A DNA stretch of 64,000 nt from Shewanella sp. MTB7 (GTDB lineage Bacteria; Pseudomonadota; Gammaproteobacteria; Enterobacterales; Shewanellaceae): positions 6,179,001-6,243,000 of the forward strand of contig NZ_CP085636.1 of assembly GCF_027571385.1 (NCBI RefSeq), given 5' to 3'. Shown one piece after another: positions 37,350 to 48,224 of the stretch (positions within the stretch are counted from its first letter, which is position 1; each line of letters opens with the position of its first letter). The translations under genes and the position numbers were made by a program. Under the pieces are notes generated by a model. That model was not told the DNA's origin. It searched no databases and was given only the letters and a program-made list of their open reading frames with translations.

Positions 37350-37772
37350 TCAATCAGAAGTGTGATCGTGTGTTATAACCCAACGATCATCAATTTTTTC
37401 GACCAAAAGGGTAAATACACCGCCGGGCTGATCTTTGGCTCGAGTTAATTGCCAACGGCCAACCACCATTGCCGCATAATTACTTAGCATTTTGATCTCC
37501 TTGATGGTGAATTTCAAGGTGCCTAAGGTGGCCTTATCCGGATAGTTTTTTTTATAAGCCGCTAAGGTATCTTCCCAACCATAGCGAAACTTGTCTCCGG
37601 ACACAAAACGCATCTTATCGTTATTCCAGTAACCTTGCATATACCCATCAAGATCACCACGATTCCAAGCAGATTCCTGCTCCTGTATCACTTGAGCAAT
37701 ATCATCACTGGGCACTGCCAATGCGCTAAAAGCCGTCAACATCAATAGAGCAACAAGTCCTTTTCTAATCAT
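37350..37772 (-). CDS. Exported NTF2-like (SnoaL/DUF4440) protein
   Basis: A 140-residue protein with a signal peptide (ending at SALAVP) and an NTF2-like alpha+beta domain: IAQVIQEQESAWNRGDLDGYMQGYWNND, then a WEDTLAAYKKNYPDKAT segment and GRWQLTRAKDQPGGVFTLLVEK. This is the DUF4440-type ketosteroid-isomerase-like fold; no enzymatic activity can be assigned. It is convergent with the NRDE gene, whose stop codon is 33 bases away. Confidence 0.85.
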   Translation of the reverse strand: MIRKGLVALLMLTAFSALAVPSDDIAQVIQEQESAWNRGDLDGYMQGYWNNDKMRFVSGDKFRYGWEDTLAAYKKNYPDKATLGTLKFTIKEIKMLSNYAAMVVGRWQLTRAKDQPGGVFTLLVEKIDDRWVITHDHTSD

Positions 37773-37885
37773 GATATATCCAGATATGAGTGAATGCCTA
37801 TAGTGAGGTATACTACACTATTCCACGTCTAGTAATTATCATTTCTAGACCGATTTTTAATTTTCAAGACTTAGAGTTTTCTTAT

Positions 37886-38443
37886 ATGTTTCAACAGTTT
37901 TGCAAATTCGCGTTAAAATTAACCGGCTGGAAGATTTCGGGCCTACTGCCTAGGGATCATCAGTATGTGGCTATAGTTGGTCCCCATACCAGTAATTGGG
38001 ATTTTATTATCGGTGTACTCGCCCGTGGTGCTTTAGGATCCAAAGTTAACTTTCTCGGTAAACATCAACTATTTATCCCGCCTTGGGGTTGGTTCTTCAA
38101 AGCAATCGGTGGCACGCCTGTCGATAGACGCAAGAGTAACAACTTAGTCGATGCAGTAGTGCTATTATTCAAGGAAAACCCTAAGTTTTCTCTCGCATTA
38201 GCTCCTGAAGGAACCCGAAGCCCAGTTAAGCGTTGGAAAACAGGTTTCTATCATATCGCCAGTAAGGCTAACGTTCCGATTGTCACAATAGGATTAGACT
38301 TTGACAATAAGAAAGTGCTTATCCCCGACGGGTTCGATACAACAGAGGATATGCAGCAGGACATGGATAGGATCACCAGCTTCTATCGTTCAATAAATGG
38401 ACGCCACCCTAAGGCGATCCCAGATTTTACACCCCATGAGTAA
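37886..38443 (+). CDS. Lysophospholipid acyltransferase family protein
   Basis: A 185-residue acyltransferase starting at the ATG at 37886 (MFQQFCKFAL); the frame extends upstream to 37790, but that part lacks conserved features and overlaps the divergent gene's promoter. The catalytic HTSNWD motif (H34, D39), APEGTRSP (acceptor binding) and an NVPIVTIGLDF segment match the PlsC-like fold. This short type without a membrane helix is annotated in many proteobacteria as a glycerol acyltransferase; the actual acceptor is unknown. Confidence 0.85.
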   Translation: MFQQFCKFALKLTGWKISGLLPRDHQYVAIVGPHTSNWDFIIGVLARGALGSKVNFLGKHQLFIPPWGWFFKAIGGTPVDRRKSNNLVDAVVLLFKENPKFSLALAPEGTRSPVKRWKTGFYHIASKANVPIVTIGLDFDNKKVLIPDGFDTTEDMQQDMDRITSFYRSINGRHPKAIPDFTPHE

Positions 38444-38520
38444 AAGTAGATGCATTAGCTAGTCAATAGTCTAGCTGCTCGCTATAGTAGCTACACCCAC
38501 TAGTGAATAAGATACAACCT

Positions 38521-39147
38521 ATGCTCTTTGATACTTGGCTACTCTACTTCTTCGCTGTACTCCTAATCGCTGTTTCTCCAGGAACAATGGCTGTTCTCTC
38601 CATGAGCCACGGCATTCATTACGGTAAGAGTCGCTGTTTAGCAACAGCTTTGGGCAGTGTCGCCTCGGCGATGATTTTGATGGCGGCATCGGCTGCTGGA
38701 CTCGGCGCCCTATTAAGCGCAACGGAGTATGGCTTTACTATTCTAAAATATTGTGGCGCGGCTTACCTGCTGTTTTTGGGGATTAAACTCTTGCTCACTA
38801 AGCCCAGTGCCAAGGGCTTAGATCTGCAACATATAAAAGGAAAAGGCAGCCCGAAACAGATGTTCAAACAGGCTTTTTTAGTCGGAATAAGCAACCCGAA
38901 AGATCTACTTTTCTTTGGTGCGCTATTCCCACAGTTCATCGACATCACAGCCCCACAAGGCCCGCAACTTGCGATTCTAGCTGTCACTTGGGCTATTGTA
39001 GATTTCAGCTTTGTAATGATCTACGCCAGTATGGCTAATGTATTAGCACCAACCTTAAAAACCAGCAATAAGCTGCATTGGTTCGACCGAACCAGCGGTG
39101 GTGTGTTTCTCACCCTCGCAGCGATCTTAGTTTCCAGAGAAGCATGA
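38521..39147 (+). CDS. LysE/RhtB-family exporter
   Basis: A 208-residue, six-helix membrane protein of the amino-acid exporter (LysE/RhtB) family. The N-terminal VSPGTMAVLSMSHGIHYGK segment is the family signature, and GISNPKDLLFFGALFPQFID is the second conserved block. The start is taken as the ATG at 38521; a GTG at 38503 would add six residues. The exported compound is unknown. Confidence 0.88.
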   Translation: MLFDTWLLYFFAVLLIAVSPGTMAVLSMSHGIHYGKSRCLATALGSVASAMILMAASAAGLGALLSATEYGFTILKYCGAAYLLFLGIKLLLTKPSAKGLDLQHIKGKGSPKQMFKQAFLVGISNPKDLLFFGALFPQFIDITAPQGPQLAILAVTWAIVDFSFVMIYASMANVLAPTLKTSNKLHWFDRTSGGVFLTLAAILVSREA

Positions 39148-39303
39148 TAAAACAAGATGGAGATCTGCTTCTCTTCGCCACACTATTCCACCAATAAATC
39201 ATCGACATCACAGCCCAGACACAAAAAAGCCTCGGCGAACTAATTTTGCATAGGCTTCAATTTTATTGATTACTTATCGCTAATAACTTGCGACTCATAA
39301 TGC

Positions 39304-40569
39304 TTAGCTTACCGCTTTCAAACTTCGAATATCTGAACCTGTGGGGGCTTGGAAAGCCCTCAATCCGAATGTAGGTAATATTGCAAAAACATGGTCAAAT
39401 ATGTCCCCTTGAATATCCTCATAATAATTCCAGCGAATGTCGGTGCTGAACACATAAACTTGAATTGGAATACCCTCTGAGGTGGACTCTAACTGGCGTA
39501 CCAACAAGGTCATATCATTATGAATTAAGGGATGCCTAGTCACAAACTCAAACAGATAAGCTCTAAAGGTTCCTATATTAGTCAGATGACGACTATTCAC
39601 GGGCATATCGGCATCTTCAATACTGGTATTAAACTCAGAAATCTCCTTATCCTTCTTAGCAAAATACTCTTTCAAATAGTTAATTTTACTTAACTTGGCA
39701 TGCTCCTCTTCCGATAGAAAGTGTACACTCTCTATATCGATAGAAACCGCACGCATAATACGCCGCCCTCCCGATTCAGACATACCGCGCCAGTTCTTGA
39801 ACGCATCAGAAACTAAGGCATAAGCTGGGATCATAGAGAGAGTATTATCCCAGTTCTGTACCTTAACAGTGGTTAGAGACACCTCAATGACAGAGCCATT
39901 GGCACCATATTTATCCATCTCGATCCAGTCACCCGTACTCACCATACGGTTAGCCGCTAACTGAATTCCAGCAACAAAACCTAGAATAGTATCCCTGAAC
40001 ACCAACATCACCAAACCGGTCATAACACCTAAACCGCTTAAGAAGTAGACAGGAGATTGATTAGCAAGAACAGAAATCGAAATAATGATGGCAACAAAAA
40101 AGAGAAAGAGTTTGAAAAGCTGGACAAAACTTTTAATAGGCAGACGTCGACTCACATGGTTAAAGTCAGCAATATCATTAGCAGCATCCAGTGCACTATA
40201 GATGGCGCGCACTAGCATCACGACAATAAAAACACTTAAGAGACGATCAATCAAAGAGCTTATTAGCACATGATCTTTCAGAACTACTGGGATCAACAGA
40301 TTCATAACCAGCGCGGGCACAACGTAAGAGAACTTCTCCAGTACCTTACGCCTCATAAAAATGTCATCCCAACTCGCTTTTGAACGATGGATAACGATAT
40401 TCATCGCGCGAACGACACCGCGCCTGACAAATAGATAAGAAACCATAGACAAAATGAGGCTAGCAAACACCAGAATTGCAGTTGAAATATCATCTGATGG
40501 CAGGCTGTTAATCCCCCAATCCGTAAATAACTGAGAGATCTTCAATCTTAGTTCTTGATCCACTATCAA
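39304..40569 (-). CDS. MscS-family mechanosensitive channel, YbdG-like
   Basis: A 421-residue membrane protein with about five N-terminal helices followed by the pore helix and MscS beta domain (VMTGLVMLVFRDTILGFVAGIQLAANRMVSTGDWIEM, in parts). Length and arrangement are like E. coli YbdG, a miniconductance channel giving protection from osmotic downshock. The C-terminal domain carries IDIESVHFLSEEEHAKL and QVYVFSTDIRWNYYEDIQ. Confidence 0.9.
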   Translation of the reverse strand: MIVDQELRLKISQLFTDWGINSLPSDDISTAILVFASLILSMVSYLFVRRGVVRAMNIVIHRSKASWDDIFMRRKVLEKFSYVVPALVMNLLIPVVLKDHVLISSLIDRLLSVFIVVMLVRAIYSALDAANDIADFNHVSRRLPIKSFVQLFKLFLFFVAIIISISVLANQSPVYFLSGLGVMTGLVMLVFRDTILGFVAGIQLAANRMVSTGDWIEMDKYGANGSVIEVSLTTVKVQNWDNTLSMIPAYALVSDAFKNWRGMSESGGRRIMRAVSIDIESVHFLSEEEHAKLSKINYLKEYFAKKDKEISEFNTSIEDADMPVNSRHLTNIGTFRAYLFEFVTRHPLIHNDMTLLVRQLESTSEGIPIQVYVFSTDIRWNYYEDIQGDIFDHVFAILPTFGLRAFQAPTGSDIRSLKAVS

Positions 40570-40846
40570 GCCTCCTTAAAACATCAGCCCTATGGCATGA
40601 GTGTCTATTTCATGAAATCGGTATTATATACCCAAGCTACTTGGAAATGCAGGGGGCTGTGGGAATTTAATGACCTTGCCCCAGAAGCGCTACACTCAAG
40701 CAGAGCCATCACATCGTTATACTGATTGGTATAAGCACTATTCACGCAGAATCTGAAAAAATCTTACTACTGGCAATCTCCTAAGATTGTCGATGAAACT
40801 CTTTACGTTTATGCTAAGGCCAACTTATCTCATTTGGTTCAAACCT

Positions 40847-41473
40847 ATGCGTAAAACATTCAAGACCCTAACCGGCCTCGCACTTCTCATGTTGGTGCTC
40901 CCAGCCATGGCAGCTGAACTCACTACAATCACATTAGACAACGGCGCTAAAGTTAGGCTCAGCGATGACTTTACTTGGGAGTATGTGATCTTAGAGACCG
41001 AACCTTCGGCTCCTGAAGCTGTTATCGCTGCAAGCCCAATCGTCAGCTCATCACAAGCAGCTCAAATAACCGCTCCCGCCACTGCGAGCACGAGCACGCC
41101 AACCTTAACCGCCAACGCCATGGCACAAGCAGCGCTACTTAAAGTGACAGCAAAAGATGGCGTAAAAGTCAGTTTTCTTAAGAGTCAGTGGGATGAAGAT
41201 GGTCGCTTAGGCCTAACCTTTGATCTGGCCAGTACTAGCCCTGAGCATTACGTATTAATCGAACTCGACGTCACCTTATTCGACGACACTGGCAAGCTAT
41301 TAAAGACTGAGACTATCAAGGTTTGGAAAGCTATTTTCAGAATGCCTGATACCTACCTGCGTAAAGGTCAGCAACGTGAAAGTAGAGTCTTCTGGATTGA
41401 GGGCATTGACCCTAACATCTGGACTAAAGAGTTGATGAGCCTGAAGATCGGCGAAATGGATTCGAGGATGTAG
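40847..41473 (+). CDS. DUF3157 exported protein
   Basis: The start is set at the ATG at 40847, which gives a clear signal peptide (MRKTFKTLTGLALLMLVLPAMAAEL); longer starts at 40787-40811 are possible because none has a strong ribosome-binding site. The mature 185 residues include a Ser/Thr/Ala-rich linker and a beta-rich domain (KDGVKVSFLKSQWDEDGRLGLTFDL). It resembles DUF3157, of unknown function. A strong bidirectional terminator follows about 110 bases downstream. Confidence 0.75.
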   Translation: MRKTFKTLTGLALLMLVLPAMAAELTTITLDNGAKVRLSDDFTWEYVILETEPSAPEAVIAASPIVSSSQAAQITAPATASTSTPTLTANAMAQAALLKVTAKDGVKVSFLKSQWDEDGRLGLTFDLASTSPEHYVLIELDVTLFDDTGKLLKTETIKVWKAIFRMPDTYLRKGQQRESRVFWIEGIDPNIWTKELMSLKIGEMDSRM

Positions 41474-41580
41474 GCTTGCTTTAGGCCCGAGAGTCGAGGA
41501 CGTTCGTAAACTCACTGCGAGAGCGCAGCAAGCTGCTTCTAGGCTTGAGTATTAGCTGGTTCTAGGTTCTACATATTATT

Positions 41581-41627
41581 AAACGAAAAAAGCCAGCAGA
41601 GTTAACCCTCTTCTGGCTTTTTCGTTT
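41581..41627. terminator. Strong bidirectional terminator after the DUF3157 gene
   Basis: AAACGAAAAAAGCCAG (41581-41596) pairs with CTGGCTTTTTCGTTT (41613-41627) with an inner AGAG/CTCT extension, giving a long stem with A- and T-runs on the two sides. Confidence 0.9.
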
Positions 41628-41648
41628 GAAGCCCCTAAAAACAGGCAA

Positions 41649-41671
41649 CAAAAAGGGCCCTGAGGCCCTTC
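41649..41671 (-). terminator. Terminator of the hutUH operon
   Basis: AAGGGCC (41653-41659) and GGCCCTT (41664-41670) form a stem with a four-base loop; on the minus strand it runs into T residues (A 41650-41654 on plus). It lies about 90 bases past the hutH stop codon. Confidence 0.85.
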
Positions 41672-41760
41672 ATATAATCATGGGTTAATCGATACCATTC
41701 ACCCAACCAACTAAGCAACGAACTAACCAATTAATCCAAAAAAATTTCCAGCTAGTTTAA

Positions 41761-43293
41761 TTAGAAACTAGCCAGCATTCCTTTTGGCAGATAAGCATTA
41801 AAGCTCGCAGTCAGCAGTAGATCATTTGACGCTTCGATATCCGGACCGAAGAATCTGTCCTTATCGTAATAAGCCACCACTTCACGTAACTCCGCTTTTG
41901 CTTTAGCAATTGCGACACTTGGCTGTAATGGCATACGGAAATCAAGTCCTTGCGCCGCAGCCAATAACTCTATCGCTAACACACCGCGAGTGTTTTCTGA
42001 CATATCTCGCAAACGACGCGCCGCAAACGTGGCCATAGACACATGATCTTCTTGGTTAGCCGAAGTAGGCAAACTGTCTACCGATGCTGGATGAGCGTAA
42101 GTTTTGTTCTCTGAAGCCAATGCCGCAGCAGTAACCTGAGCAATCATAAAGCCAGAGTTCACACCGCCATTTTCAACAAGGAAAGGAGGCAACTTAGACA
42201 AGCTAGAGTCGATCAAGAGTGCGATTCGACGTTCAGCAATTGAGCCTAATTCAGCAAGAGCAATCGCTAAGTTGTCAGCTGCCATAGCCACCGGCTCAGC
42301 ATGAAAATTACCCCCTGAGATGATATCGCCGGTATCTTGGAAAACCAGCGGGTTATCGGTCACACCGTTAGCTTCTGTTCCTAATACATCTGCCGCATGA
42401 CGAATTTGAGTTAAACACGCCCCTAGTACTTGTGGCTGGCAACGCAGTGAATAGGGATCTTGTACCTTCTCACAGTTAACATGATCTAAGCTGATCTCAG
42501 ACTCATCACCTAATAGATGACGGAAAATAGCCGCCGAATCGATCTGACCTTTCTGACCACGTGCAGCATGAATACGTGCATCGAACGGGCTACGACTGCC
42601 CATCGCAGCTTCAACACTCATGGCGCCGATAACGGAGCTCGCCGCAAACAGGTCTTCTGCGTTAAACAGGCCTTCGAGTGCAAGTGCTGTCGAAGCTTGC
42701 GTACCATTAAGCAGGGCTAAGCCCTCTTTAGCTGCAAGTTCAATAGGCTGTAAACCCGCAATTTCAAGTCCTTCAGCAGCCGTTAGGATCTGTCCCTTAT
42801 AGCTCATCTCACCTTCGCCAAGTAACGGCAGGCACATATGCGCTAGTGGCGCTAAGTCACCAGACGCCCCCACTGAACCTTTTTCAGGTACACAGGGATA
42901 CACTTCAGCATTGACGAGAGCGATAAGGAAATTGATCACTTCTAAACGAATACCAGAGAAACCACGACTCAACGAGTTGATTTTAAGCACCATCATCAAG
43001 CGCACAGTGGCATCTTGCATATATTGGCCGATACCAGCAGCGTGGGACAACACGATTGAGCGCTGTAACAGTTGCAGATCTTCAGCGACAATCTTGGTGT
43101 TTGCCAACAGGCCAAAACCGGTATTGATACCATAAACAGTGCGGTCTTCATCCAATACTCGCTGAACTAAACCAGCACTGGTATGGATATCCGCTATCGC
43201 ACTTTGTGCAAGCTCTAAGCTTACTTTGCCACGGCTAATTTCGCGGATTTGAGATAGAGTAAGGGTACCTGGGTTTAATACTAAATGGCTCAT
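41761..43293 (-). CDS. hutH: Histidine ammonia-lyase
   Basis: A 510-residue enzyme that removes ammonia from L-histidine to give urocanate, the first step of histidine degradation. The Ala-Ser-Gly triad that cyclises to the MIO cofactor is at 143-145 in [12 protein letters not shown]. Tyr54 of YGINTGFG and the [11 protein letters not shown] and RCQPQVLGA segments are also conserved. It starts three bases after the hutU stop codon and forms an operon with it. Confidence 0.97.
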   Translation of the reverse strand: MSHLVLNPGTLTLSQIREISRGKVSLELAQSAIADIHTSAGLVQRVLDEDRTVYGINTGFGLLANTKIVAEDLQLLQRSIVLSHAAGIGQYMQDATVRLMMVLKINSLSRGFSGIRLEVINFLIALVNAEVYPCVPEKGSVGASGDLAPLAHMCLPLLGEGEMSYKGQILTAAEGLEIAGLQPIELAAKEGLALLNGTQASTALALEGLFNAEDLFAASSVIGAMSVEAAMGSRSPFDARIHAARGQKGQIDSAAIFRHLLGDESEISLDHVNCEKVQDPYSLRCQPQVLGACLTQIRHAADVLGTEANGVTDNPLVFQDTGDIISGGNFHAEPVAMAADNLAIALAELGSIAERRIALLIDSSLSKLPPFLVENGGVNSGFMIAQVTAAALASENKTYAHPASVDSLPTSANQEDHVSMATFAARRLRDMSENTRGVLAIELLAAAQGLDFRMPLQPSVAIAKAKAELREVVAYYDKDRFFGPDIEASNDLLLTASFNAYLPKGMLASF

Positions 43294-43296
43294 TTT

Positions 43297-44985
43297 CTAC
43301 TTGCCCTCTTTATTTTCAGTATTTAGCATCGGCAGGTCTAGACCCTGCTCTTTTGCACAATTTTTAGCGATATCATATCCAGCATCGGCGTGACGCATCA
43401 CGCCCGTTGCTGGATCATTCCACAATACCCGGCCAAGACGCGCCGCAGCATCGTCACTGCCATCAGCCACAATCACCACACCAGAGTGTTGACTAAAGCC
43501 CATGCCCACACCACCACCGTGATGCAAAGACACCCAAGTCGCGCCACTGGCAGTATTGAGTAGCGCATTCATTAATGGCCAATCAGATACTGCATCAGAA
43601 CCATCGAGCATAGACTCAGTTTCACGGTTAGGACTGGCAACAGAGCCTGAATCCAGGTGGTCACGCCCGATAACGATAGGGGCAGAAAGCTCACCATTTT
43701 TAACCATCTCGTTAAAGGCCAACGCCAAACGAGCACGGTCTTTTAAGCCGACCCAACAGATACGTGCAGGTAGACCTTGGAAGGCAATACGCTCACGAGC
43801 CATATCTAACCAGTTGTGCAGATGTGGATTATCAGGAATAAGCTCTTTCACTTTCGCGTCTGTTTTATAGATATCTTCTGGATCGCCTGAAAGCGCTACC
43901 CAACGAAATGGACCAATACCTTCACAGAAAAGAGGACGCACATAGGCAGGCACGAAACCAGGGAAGTCGAATGCATTCTCAACGCCCTCTTCCAGTGCCA
44001 TTTGGCGAATATTATTGCCGTAATCGGTTGTTGCAGCGCCGGCAGCTTGAAGTGCTAGCATCGCCCTAACCTGAACCGCCATAGATTGTTTAGCCGCCTT
44101 TACAACTGCCGCTTCATCGGTTTTACGCATCTCGATAGCTTGCTCAAGCGTCCAACCCTGAGGCAGATAACCATTTAATGGGTCATGAGCCGAGGTTTGA
44201 TCTGTCACTACATCCGGCGTGATACCACGCTCGACTAACTCAGCGAATACATCAGCTGCGTTACCGAGTAGGCCAACAGAAACAGGCTTACCACTCTTGT
44301 TAGCTTCATCAATCATCGCTAACGCTTCATCAAGAGATGTAGCTTTTTTATCGACATATTTAGTGCGCATGCGGAAATCGATACGAGTTTCATCTACTTC
44401 ACAGGTCAGTACTGAGTAACCCGCCATCGTACCAGCTAGAGGCTGAGCGCCGCCCATGCCACCAAGGCCACCGGTTAAAATCCACTTACCAGCAGATGAA
44501 CCACCAAAGTGTTGATTCGCCATGGCAACAAACGTCTCATAAGTGCCTTGGACAATACCTTGAGAGCCGATGTAAATCCAAGAACCTGCTGTCATCTGGC
44601 CGTACATGGCCAAACCTTTCTTGTCTAACTCGTTAAAGTGCTCCCAGTTAGCCCAATGTGGCACTAAGTTCGAGTTAGCAATAATCACCCTTGGTGCATT
44701 GTTGTGAGTCTTGAATACACCAACGGGCTTGCCCGATTGCACCATTAAGGTTTCATCCTCTTCAAGACGCTGCAGTACTTCAATAATCTTGTCGTAGCAC
44801 TCCCAATCTCGGGCTGCTCGGCCAATGCCACCATAAACAACCAAGTCTTCAGGGCGCTCGGCGACATCAGGATGCAGGTTGTTCATCAACATACGCATCG
44901 GTGCTTCTGTCATCCAGCTCTTACAACTGAGTTGTGTGCCATGTGGTGCGATAATACGGCGACTAGGATCGTGTCTCTTATCCAT
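43297..44985 (-). CDS. hutU: Urocanate hydratase
   Basis: A 562-residue NAD-dependent enzyme that converts urocanate to imidazolonepropionate. The glycine-rich block [20 protein letters not shown] and the catalytic-site region with [19 protein letters not shown] are typical; [13 protein letters not shown] lies near the C-terminus. It is the first gene of the hutUH operon and has a HutC-like palindrome about 100 bases upstream. Confidence 0.97.
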   Translation of the reverse strand: MDKRHDPSRRIIAPHGTQLSCKSWMTEAPMRMLMNNLHPDVAERPEDLVVYGGIGRAARDWECYDKIIEVLQRLEEDETLMVQSGKPVGVFKTHNNAPRVIIANSNLVPHWANWEHFNELDKKGLAMYGQMTAGSWIYIGSQGIVQGTYETFVAMANQHFGGSSAGKWILTGGLGGMGGAQPLAGTMAGYSVLTCEVDETRIDFRMRTKYVDKKATSLDEALAMIDEANKSGKPVSVGLLGNAADVFAELVERGITPDVVTDQTSAHDPLNGYLPQGWTLEQAIEMRKTDEAAVVKAAKQSMAVQVRAMLALQAAGAATTDYGNNIRQMALEEGVENAFDFPGFVPAYVRPLFCEGIGPFRWVALSGDPEDIYKTDAKVKELIPDNPHLHNWLDMARERIAFQGLPARICWVGLKDRARLALAFNEMVKNGELSAPIVIGRDHLDSGSVASPNRETESMLDGSDAVSDWPLMNALLNTASGATWVSLHHGGGVGMGFSQHSGVVIVADGSDDAAARLGRVLWNDPATGVMRHADAGYDIAKNCAKEQGLDLPMLNTENKEGK

Positions 44986-45086
44986 CTTGCATACCTCATT
45001 TCAATTTGTTTGTTTCTGATATCGCTCTTTTAAAGAGCTTTAGTTATATTTGCTGTGCTTTATCTTTGTCTTTTACTTTAAATCTA

Positions 45087-45100
45087 CTTGTATATACAAC
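45087..45100. promoter_or_regulatory. HutC operator upstream of hutU
   Basis: CTTGTATATACAAC is a near-perfect palindrome and matches 13 of 14 bases of the perfect palindrome before hutI. HutC regulators of the GntR family bind such TTGTATATACAA sites and release them on urocanate binding. Its position, about 100 bases upstream of hutU, fits an operator. Confidence 0.8.
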
Positions 45101-45237
45101 ACTTAATCCTGCTTCTCGGCTCGCTAATTCTGTTGCTTTCACCACAGATTTAACGCTCTGACTCATGCTCTTCTCCACGACCACGCAGTGGTATTCATCG
45201 AAATGCGCAGCCGATCGATTTTTAGAACATCAAATGG

Positions 45238-45939
45238 CTAGAACGTCAGATGACCACCCAATCTAAAACGGCTTCCAGGGTGTATTAACTTGGCAAAACT
45301 CACCACACCTTGGCGAGACCAGGTACGGCGCAAGATCTGCAAGCAAGGTTCGGTCGCTTGGATATTCAGAGCTTGTTGATTATGTTTGTTGGCAATTACG
45401 GCCTCTAAGGTGTGGCGCGCTTCCGTCAGCGGCGCAACTTGTGACAGATACTCATGGGGGGTTTGTGAGGTAAAATCTTGCACTAAATATTCAGGGACTA
45501 GCTTAGGGTTAACAAAGCGTTCCTCCAGTTGTAAAGGCACGCCATCCTCGCTATGAACCAATACAGAATAGTAAACCCGACTGCCAGCCTCCAATCCAAG
45601 TGCTATCGCGATAGGAGCAATAGCCTCAATGCTAGTCAACTCAAGCTGCTTAACACTATAACCGTGGCCCCTATCTTTAATTTCATCGGCAATATTGCGG
45701 ATAGCCATCATAGAAGATTGAGACTTAAGCTCAGCAACAAAAGTGCCCAAACCTTGAGTTCGCTCAAGGACCCCACTATCCACCAGTTCAGTTAAAGCAC
45801 GTCGCGCCGTCATTCGGCTGCAATCAAACTGTTCTGCCAACTGATTCTCAGAAGGGACACGGGTATGCTCCTCCCACTCACCAGATTCAATACGGGCTAA
45901 TATAGACTGCTTGATCTTAGCAAATTTGGGCGTGGCCAC
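45238..45939 (-). CDS. hutC: Histidine utilisation repressor HutC
   Basis: A 233-residue GntR/HutC regulator starting at GTG 45939, with AAGGAG seven bases upstream. The N-terminal winged helix includes ENQLAEQFDCSRMTARRAL; the C-terminal UTRA domain (residues about 90-233) binds the inducer, expected to be urocanate. The gene lies between hutU and the divergent hutI, both of which have matching operators nearby. Confidence 0.93.
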   Translation of the reverse strand: MATPKFAKIKQSILARIESGEWEEHTRVPSENQLAEQFDCSRMTARRALTELVDSGVLERTQGLGTFVAELKSQSSMMAIRNIADEIKDRGHGYSVKQLELTSIEAIAPIAIALGLEAGSRVYYSVLVHSEDGVPLQLEERFVNPKLVPEYLVQDFTSQTPHEYLSQVAPLTEARHTLEAVIANKHNQQALNIQATEPCLQILRRTWSRQGVVSFAKLIHPGSRFRLGGHLTF

Positions 45940-46100
45940 AGGCGCTCCTTAAACGTGAATATTGCACTAAGCTAATAAAAGCAGCTATCTCGCACTTAAC
46001 CACTCAATCTAGGTTAACGATTTTGGTGGTTCTAGCTGGTTATGTCTCTCTGGTAGAGATAGCACTTTTCAAATGATTAACATTATCGCTATAATCCTAG

Positions 46101-46114
46101 CTTGTATATACAAG
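46101..46114. promoter_or_regulatory. HutC operator between hutC and hutI
   Basis: CTTGTATATACAAG is a perfect 14-base palindrome, placed about 90 bases before the hutI start and about 160 bases before hutC, followed by a partial second copy (AAATACAAG). It can serve repression of hutI and autoregulation of hutC. Confidence 0.85.
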
Positions 46115-46204
46115 TAAATACAAGTTGGATCACACTTTTATTTTCTTTAGAATGAATTTATACCCAAGCCGTTTGGGTGTACCACATAAATAAGAGAGCA
46201 CATC

Positions 46205-47431
46205 ATGTCTTGGGATCAGGTCTGGATCGACGTCAACGTAGCAAGTATGGACCCTGCTGTATCAGCACCTTACGGCGCAATAGTCGATGCAGCAATGGCT
46301 GTAAAAGATGGCAAAATTGCTTGGGTCGGGCCAAGAGCTGAACTGCCAGAATTCGATGTAATGTCAACGCCACTTTACCGAGGTAAAGGTGGTTGGATCA
46401 CCCCTGGCCTTATCGACGCTCATACCCATCTTATCTTTGCCGGTAATCGCGCTAACGAATTTGAGCAACGTCTGCAGGGCGCCACTTACGAAGAGATATC
46501 CCGTAGTGGTGGTGGTATTATTTCAACGGTTAACGCCTGTCGTGAAGCCAGTGAAGCCGATCTGTTCGAGCTGGGGCGCAAACGCCTTAACGCCTTAGCT
46601 AAAGAGGGCGTAACCACTGTCGAAATTAAATCTGGCTATGGTTTAGACACTGAAACAGAATTAAAAATACTGAGAGTCGCTCGCGAACTCGGAAAACATC
46701 ACCACGTTGATGTAAAAACCACCTTCTTAGGTGCCCATGCCATTCCGCCAGAATACAAAGATGACACAGAGGGCTATGTAGATCTGGTGGTCAACGAGAT
46801 GCTACCTGCTGTTATAGCCGAAGGGCTAGCCGATGCTGTCGATGTGTTCTGCGAAAATATCGCCTTTAACATTGAACAGACTGAACGAGTATTGACAGCA
46901 GCAAAAGATGCAGGACTCGATATCAAACTTCATGCTGAGCAACTGTCAAACTTAGGTGGCTCAGCCATGGCAGCCAAACTCGGCGCTAAGTCTGTGGATC
47001 ATATCGAATACTTAGATGAAGCCGGCGTTATCGCACTGAGCAAAAGTGGTACCTGCGCCACCTTATTACCCGGTGCTTTCTACTTCCTACGTGAAACCCA
47101 GATGCCACCAATAGAGCTATTGCGTAAGTACAAGGTACCTATAGTACTAGCCAGCGACTACAACCCCGGTTCATCACCATTATGTTCTAGCCTACTGATG
47201 CTCAACTTGGGTTGTACCCTGTTTCGCTTAACACCAGAGGAAGCACTTGCTGGCATGACTCGCAATGCTGCTAAAGCGCTAGGCATTGAAGACAAGGTCG
47301 GCGTGTTAGCCGCCGGCATGCAAGCGGATTTTTGCTTATGGGATATCACTACACCAGCAGAACTTTCCTACTCCTATGGCGTTGGCACTTGCCTTGAAGT
47401 GGTGAAGAATGGACATCTAGTTCACCAATAA
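46205..47431 (+). CDS. hutI: Imidazolonepropionase
   Basis: A 408-residue amidohydrolase that opens the imidazolone ring to give N-formimino-L-glutamate. The metal motif is [12 protein letters not shown] (HxH) in the first strand; later metal or substrate residues lie in [18 protein letters not shown] and [11 protein letters not shown]. It is transcribed divergently from hutC. No hutG or formiminoglutamate deiminase gene is in the window, so the rest of the pathway must be elsewhere. Confidence 0.97.
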   Translation: MSWDQVWIDVNVASMDPAVSAPYGAIVDAAMAVKDGKIAWVGPRAELPEFDVMSTPLYRGKGGWITPGLIDAHTHLIFAGNRANEFEQRLQGATYEEISRSGGGIISTVNACREASEADLFELGRKRLNALAKEGVTTVEIKSGYGLDTETELKILRVARELGKHHHVDVKTTFLGAHAIPPEYKDDTEGYVDLVVNEMLPAVIAEGLADAVDVFCENIAFNIEQTERVLTAAKDAGLDIKLHAEQLSNLGGSAMAAKLGAKSVDHIEYLDEAGVIALSKSGTCATLLPGAFYFLRETQMPPIELLRKYKVPIVLASDYNPGSSPLCSSLLMLNLGCTLFRLTPEEALAGMTRNAAKALGIEDKVGVLAAGMQADFCLWDITTPAELSYSYGVGTCLEVVKNGHLVHQ

Positions 47432-47469
47432 TTTGGCAACCAGAGCGATGAGGCAGATTCATCGTTATT

Positions 47470-48180
47470 TATCGTAACCCTCAAGGGTGTTGATATTTAG
47501 CAGGCTTAATTGATAACCATAGCGTTATGGTTATCAATTGCTTGCAGCAATTAAATCTGTCCAGAATGATCAGGCTATTTATCATTTGATATAGTTTTAT
47601 TTGGCGTTCTGGGTACTTGGTAGTTTTATGGTATCCATAATCTTGCTGTAATTTATAACCTGCGGTTAGCTGAATGTGCAGATACTTCTGTGACACGGCA
47701 CGAGTATATCCCTATAGCCTCTACTACAGCCAATAACCTCCATGTTAAACAGCCAGTTCGATATCCCTATCTCCCGCTCGAAGAGTTTCACCTTGTGAAA
47801 CCTCGCCTTGCTGTCGAAGGTCACAGCCGCATCTGCACTGGCTGATTTACAAGAAAGTAGTCTCTTCGATTTAAACACCATATAGTTACAGCTAATAAGT
47901 TGTGCAGCCTTCCAGCTATTGAGCCATCGTTTTTAAACCAGATGATCTGAGCAAACATGATTTAATCACCCCTCCCAAAATTTTCGAGTAGATCCGATAA
48001 GTCCCCGTTGGAAGGCGAATAATCACCGTAGGTGGTTGTACTTATAAGCGAGAGACATGGATACCGAGCTGGCCGTTACACAGGGATGTTATTGGTGAGA
48101 ATATTCTCTCCTTGGTCGACTCTTTGCACCTTAGAGGGGTTGAAGACCCACGACTTTAATCCAAACAAATACCAGAGATT
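47470..48180. repeat. Mosaic palindromic intergenic repeat, locus B
   Basis: This roughly 700-base stretch holds no convincing gene. It begins with a 12-13-bp-arm inverted repeat (ATTGATAACCAT, 47509-47520, with complement 47527-47538) shared with locus A at 21759-21788. It continues with a GATACTTCTGTGACACGG segment near 47680 and an AGCCGCA end near 47825, similar to locus A left, and then with GCGAGAGACATGGATA near 48049 and GGGTTGAAGACCCACGAC (48137-48154), similar to locus A right. The order of blocks is the same as in locus A, but no NTPase gene lies between them. Confidence 0.55.
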
Positions 48181-48224
48181 GCCCCCACAAGCCTACTATT
48201 AGCGAGTCAGCAAGCTTGATTTAT

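Noticed and set aside
47481..47881. Two 71-codon minus-strand ORFs
   Set aside because: They fall inside repeat locus B, overlap its inverted repeat, and show no protein family features.
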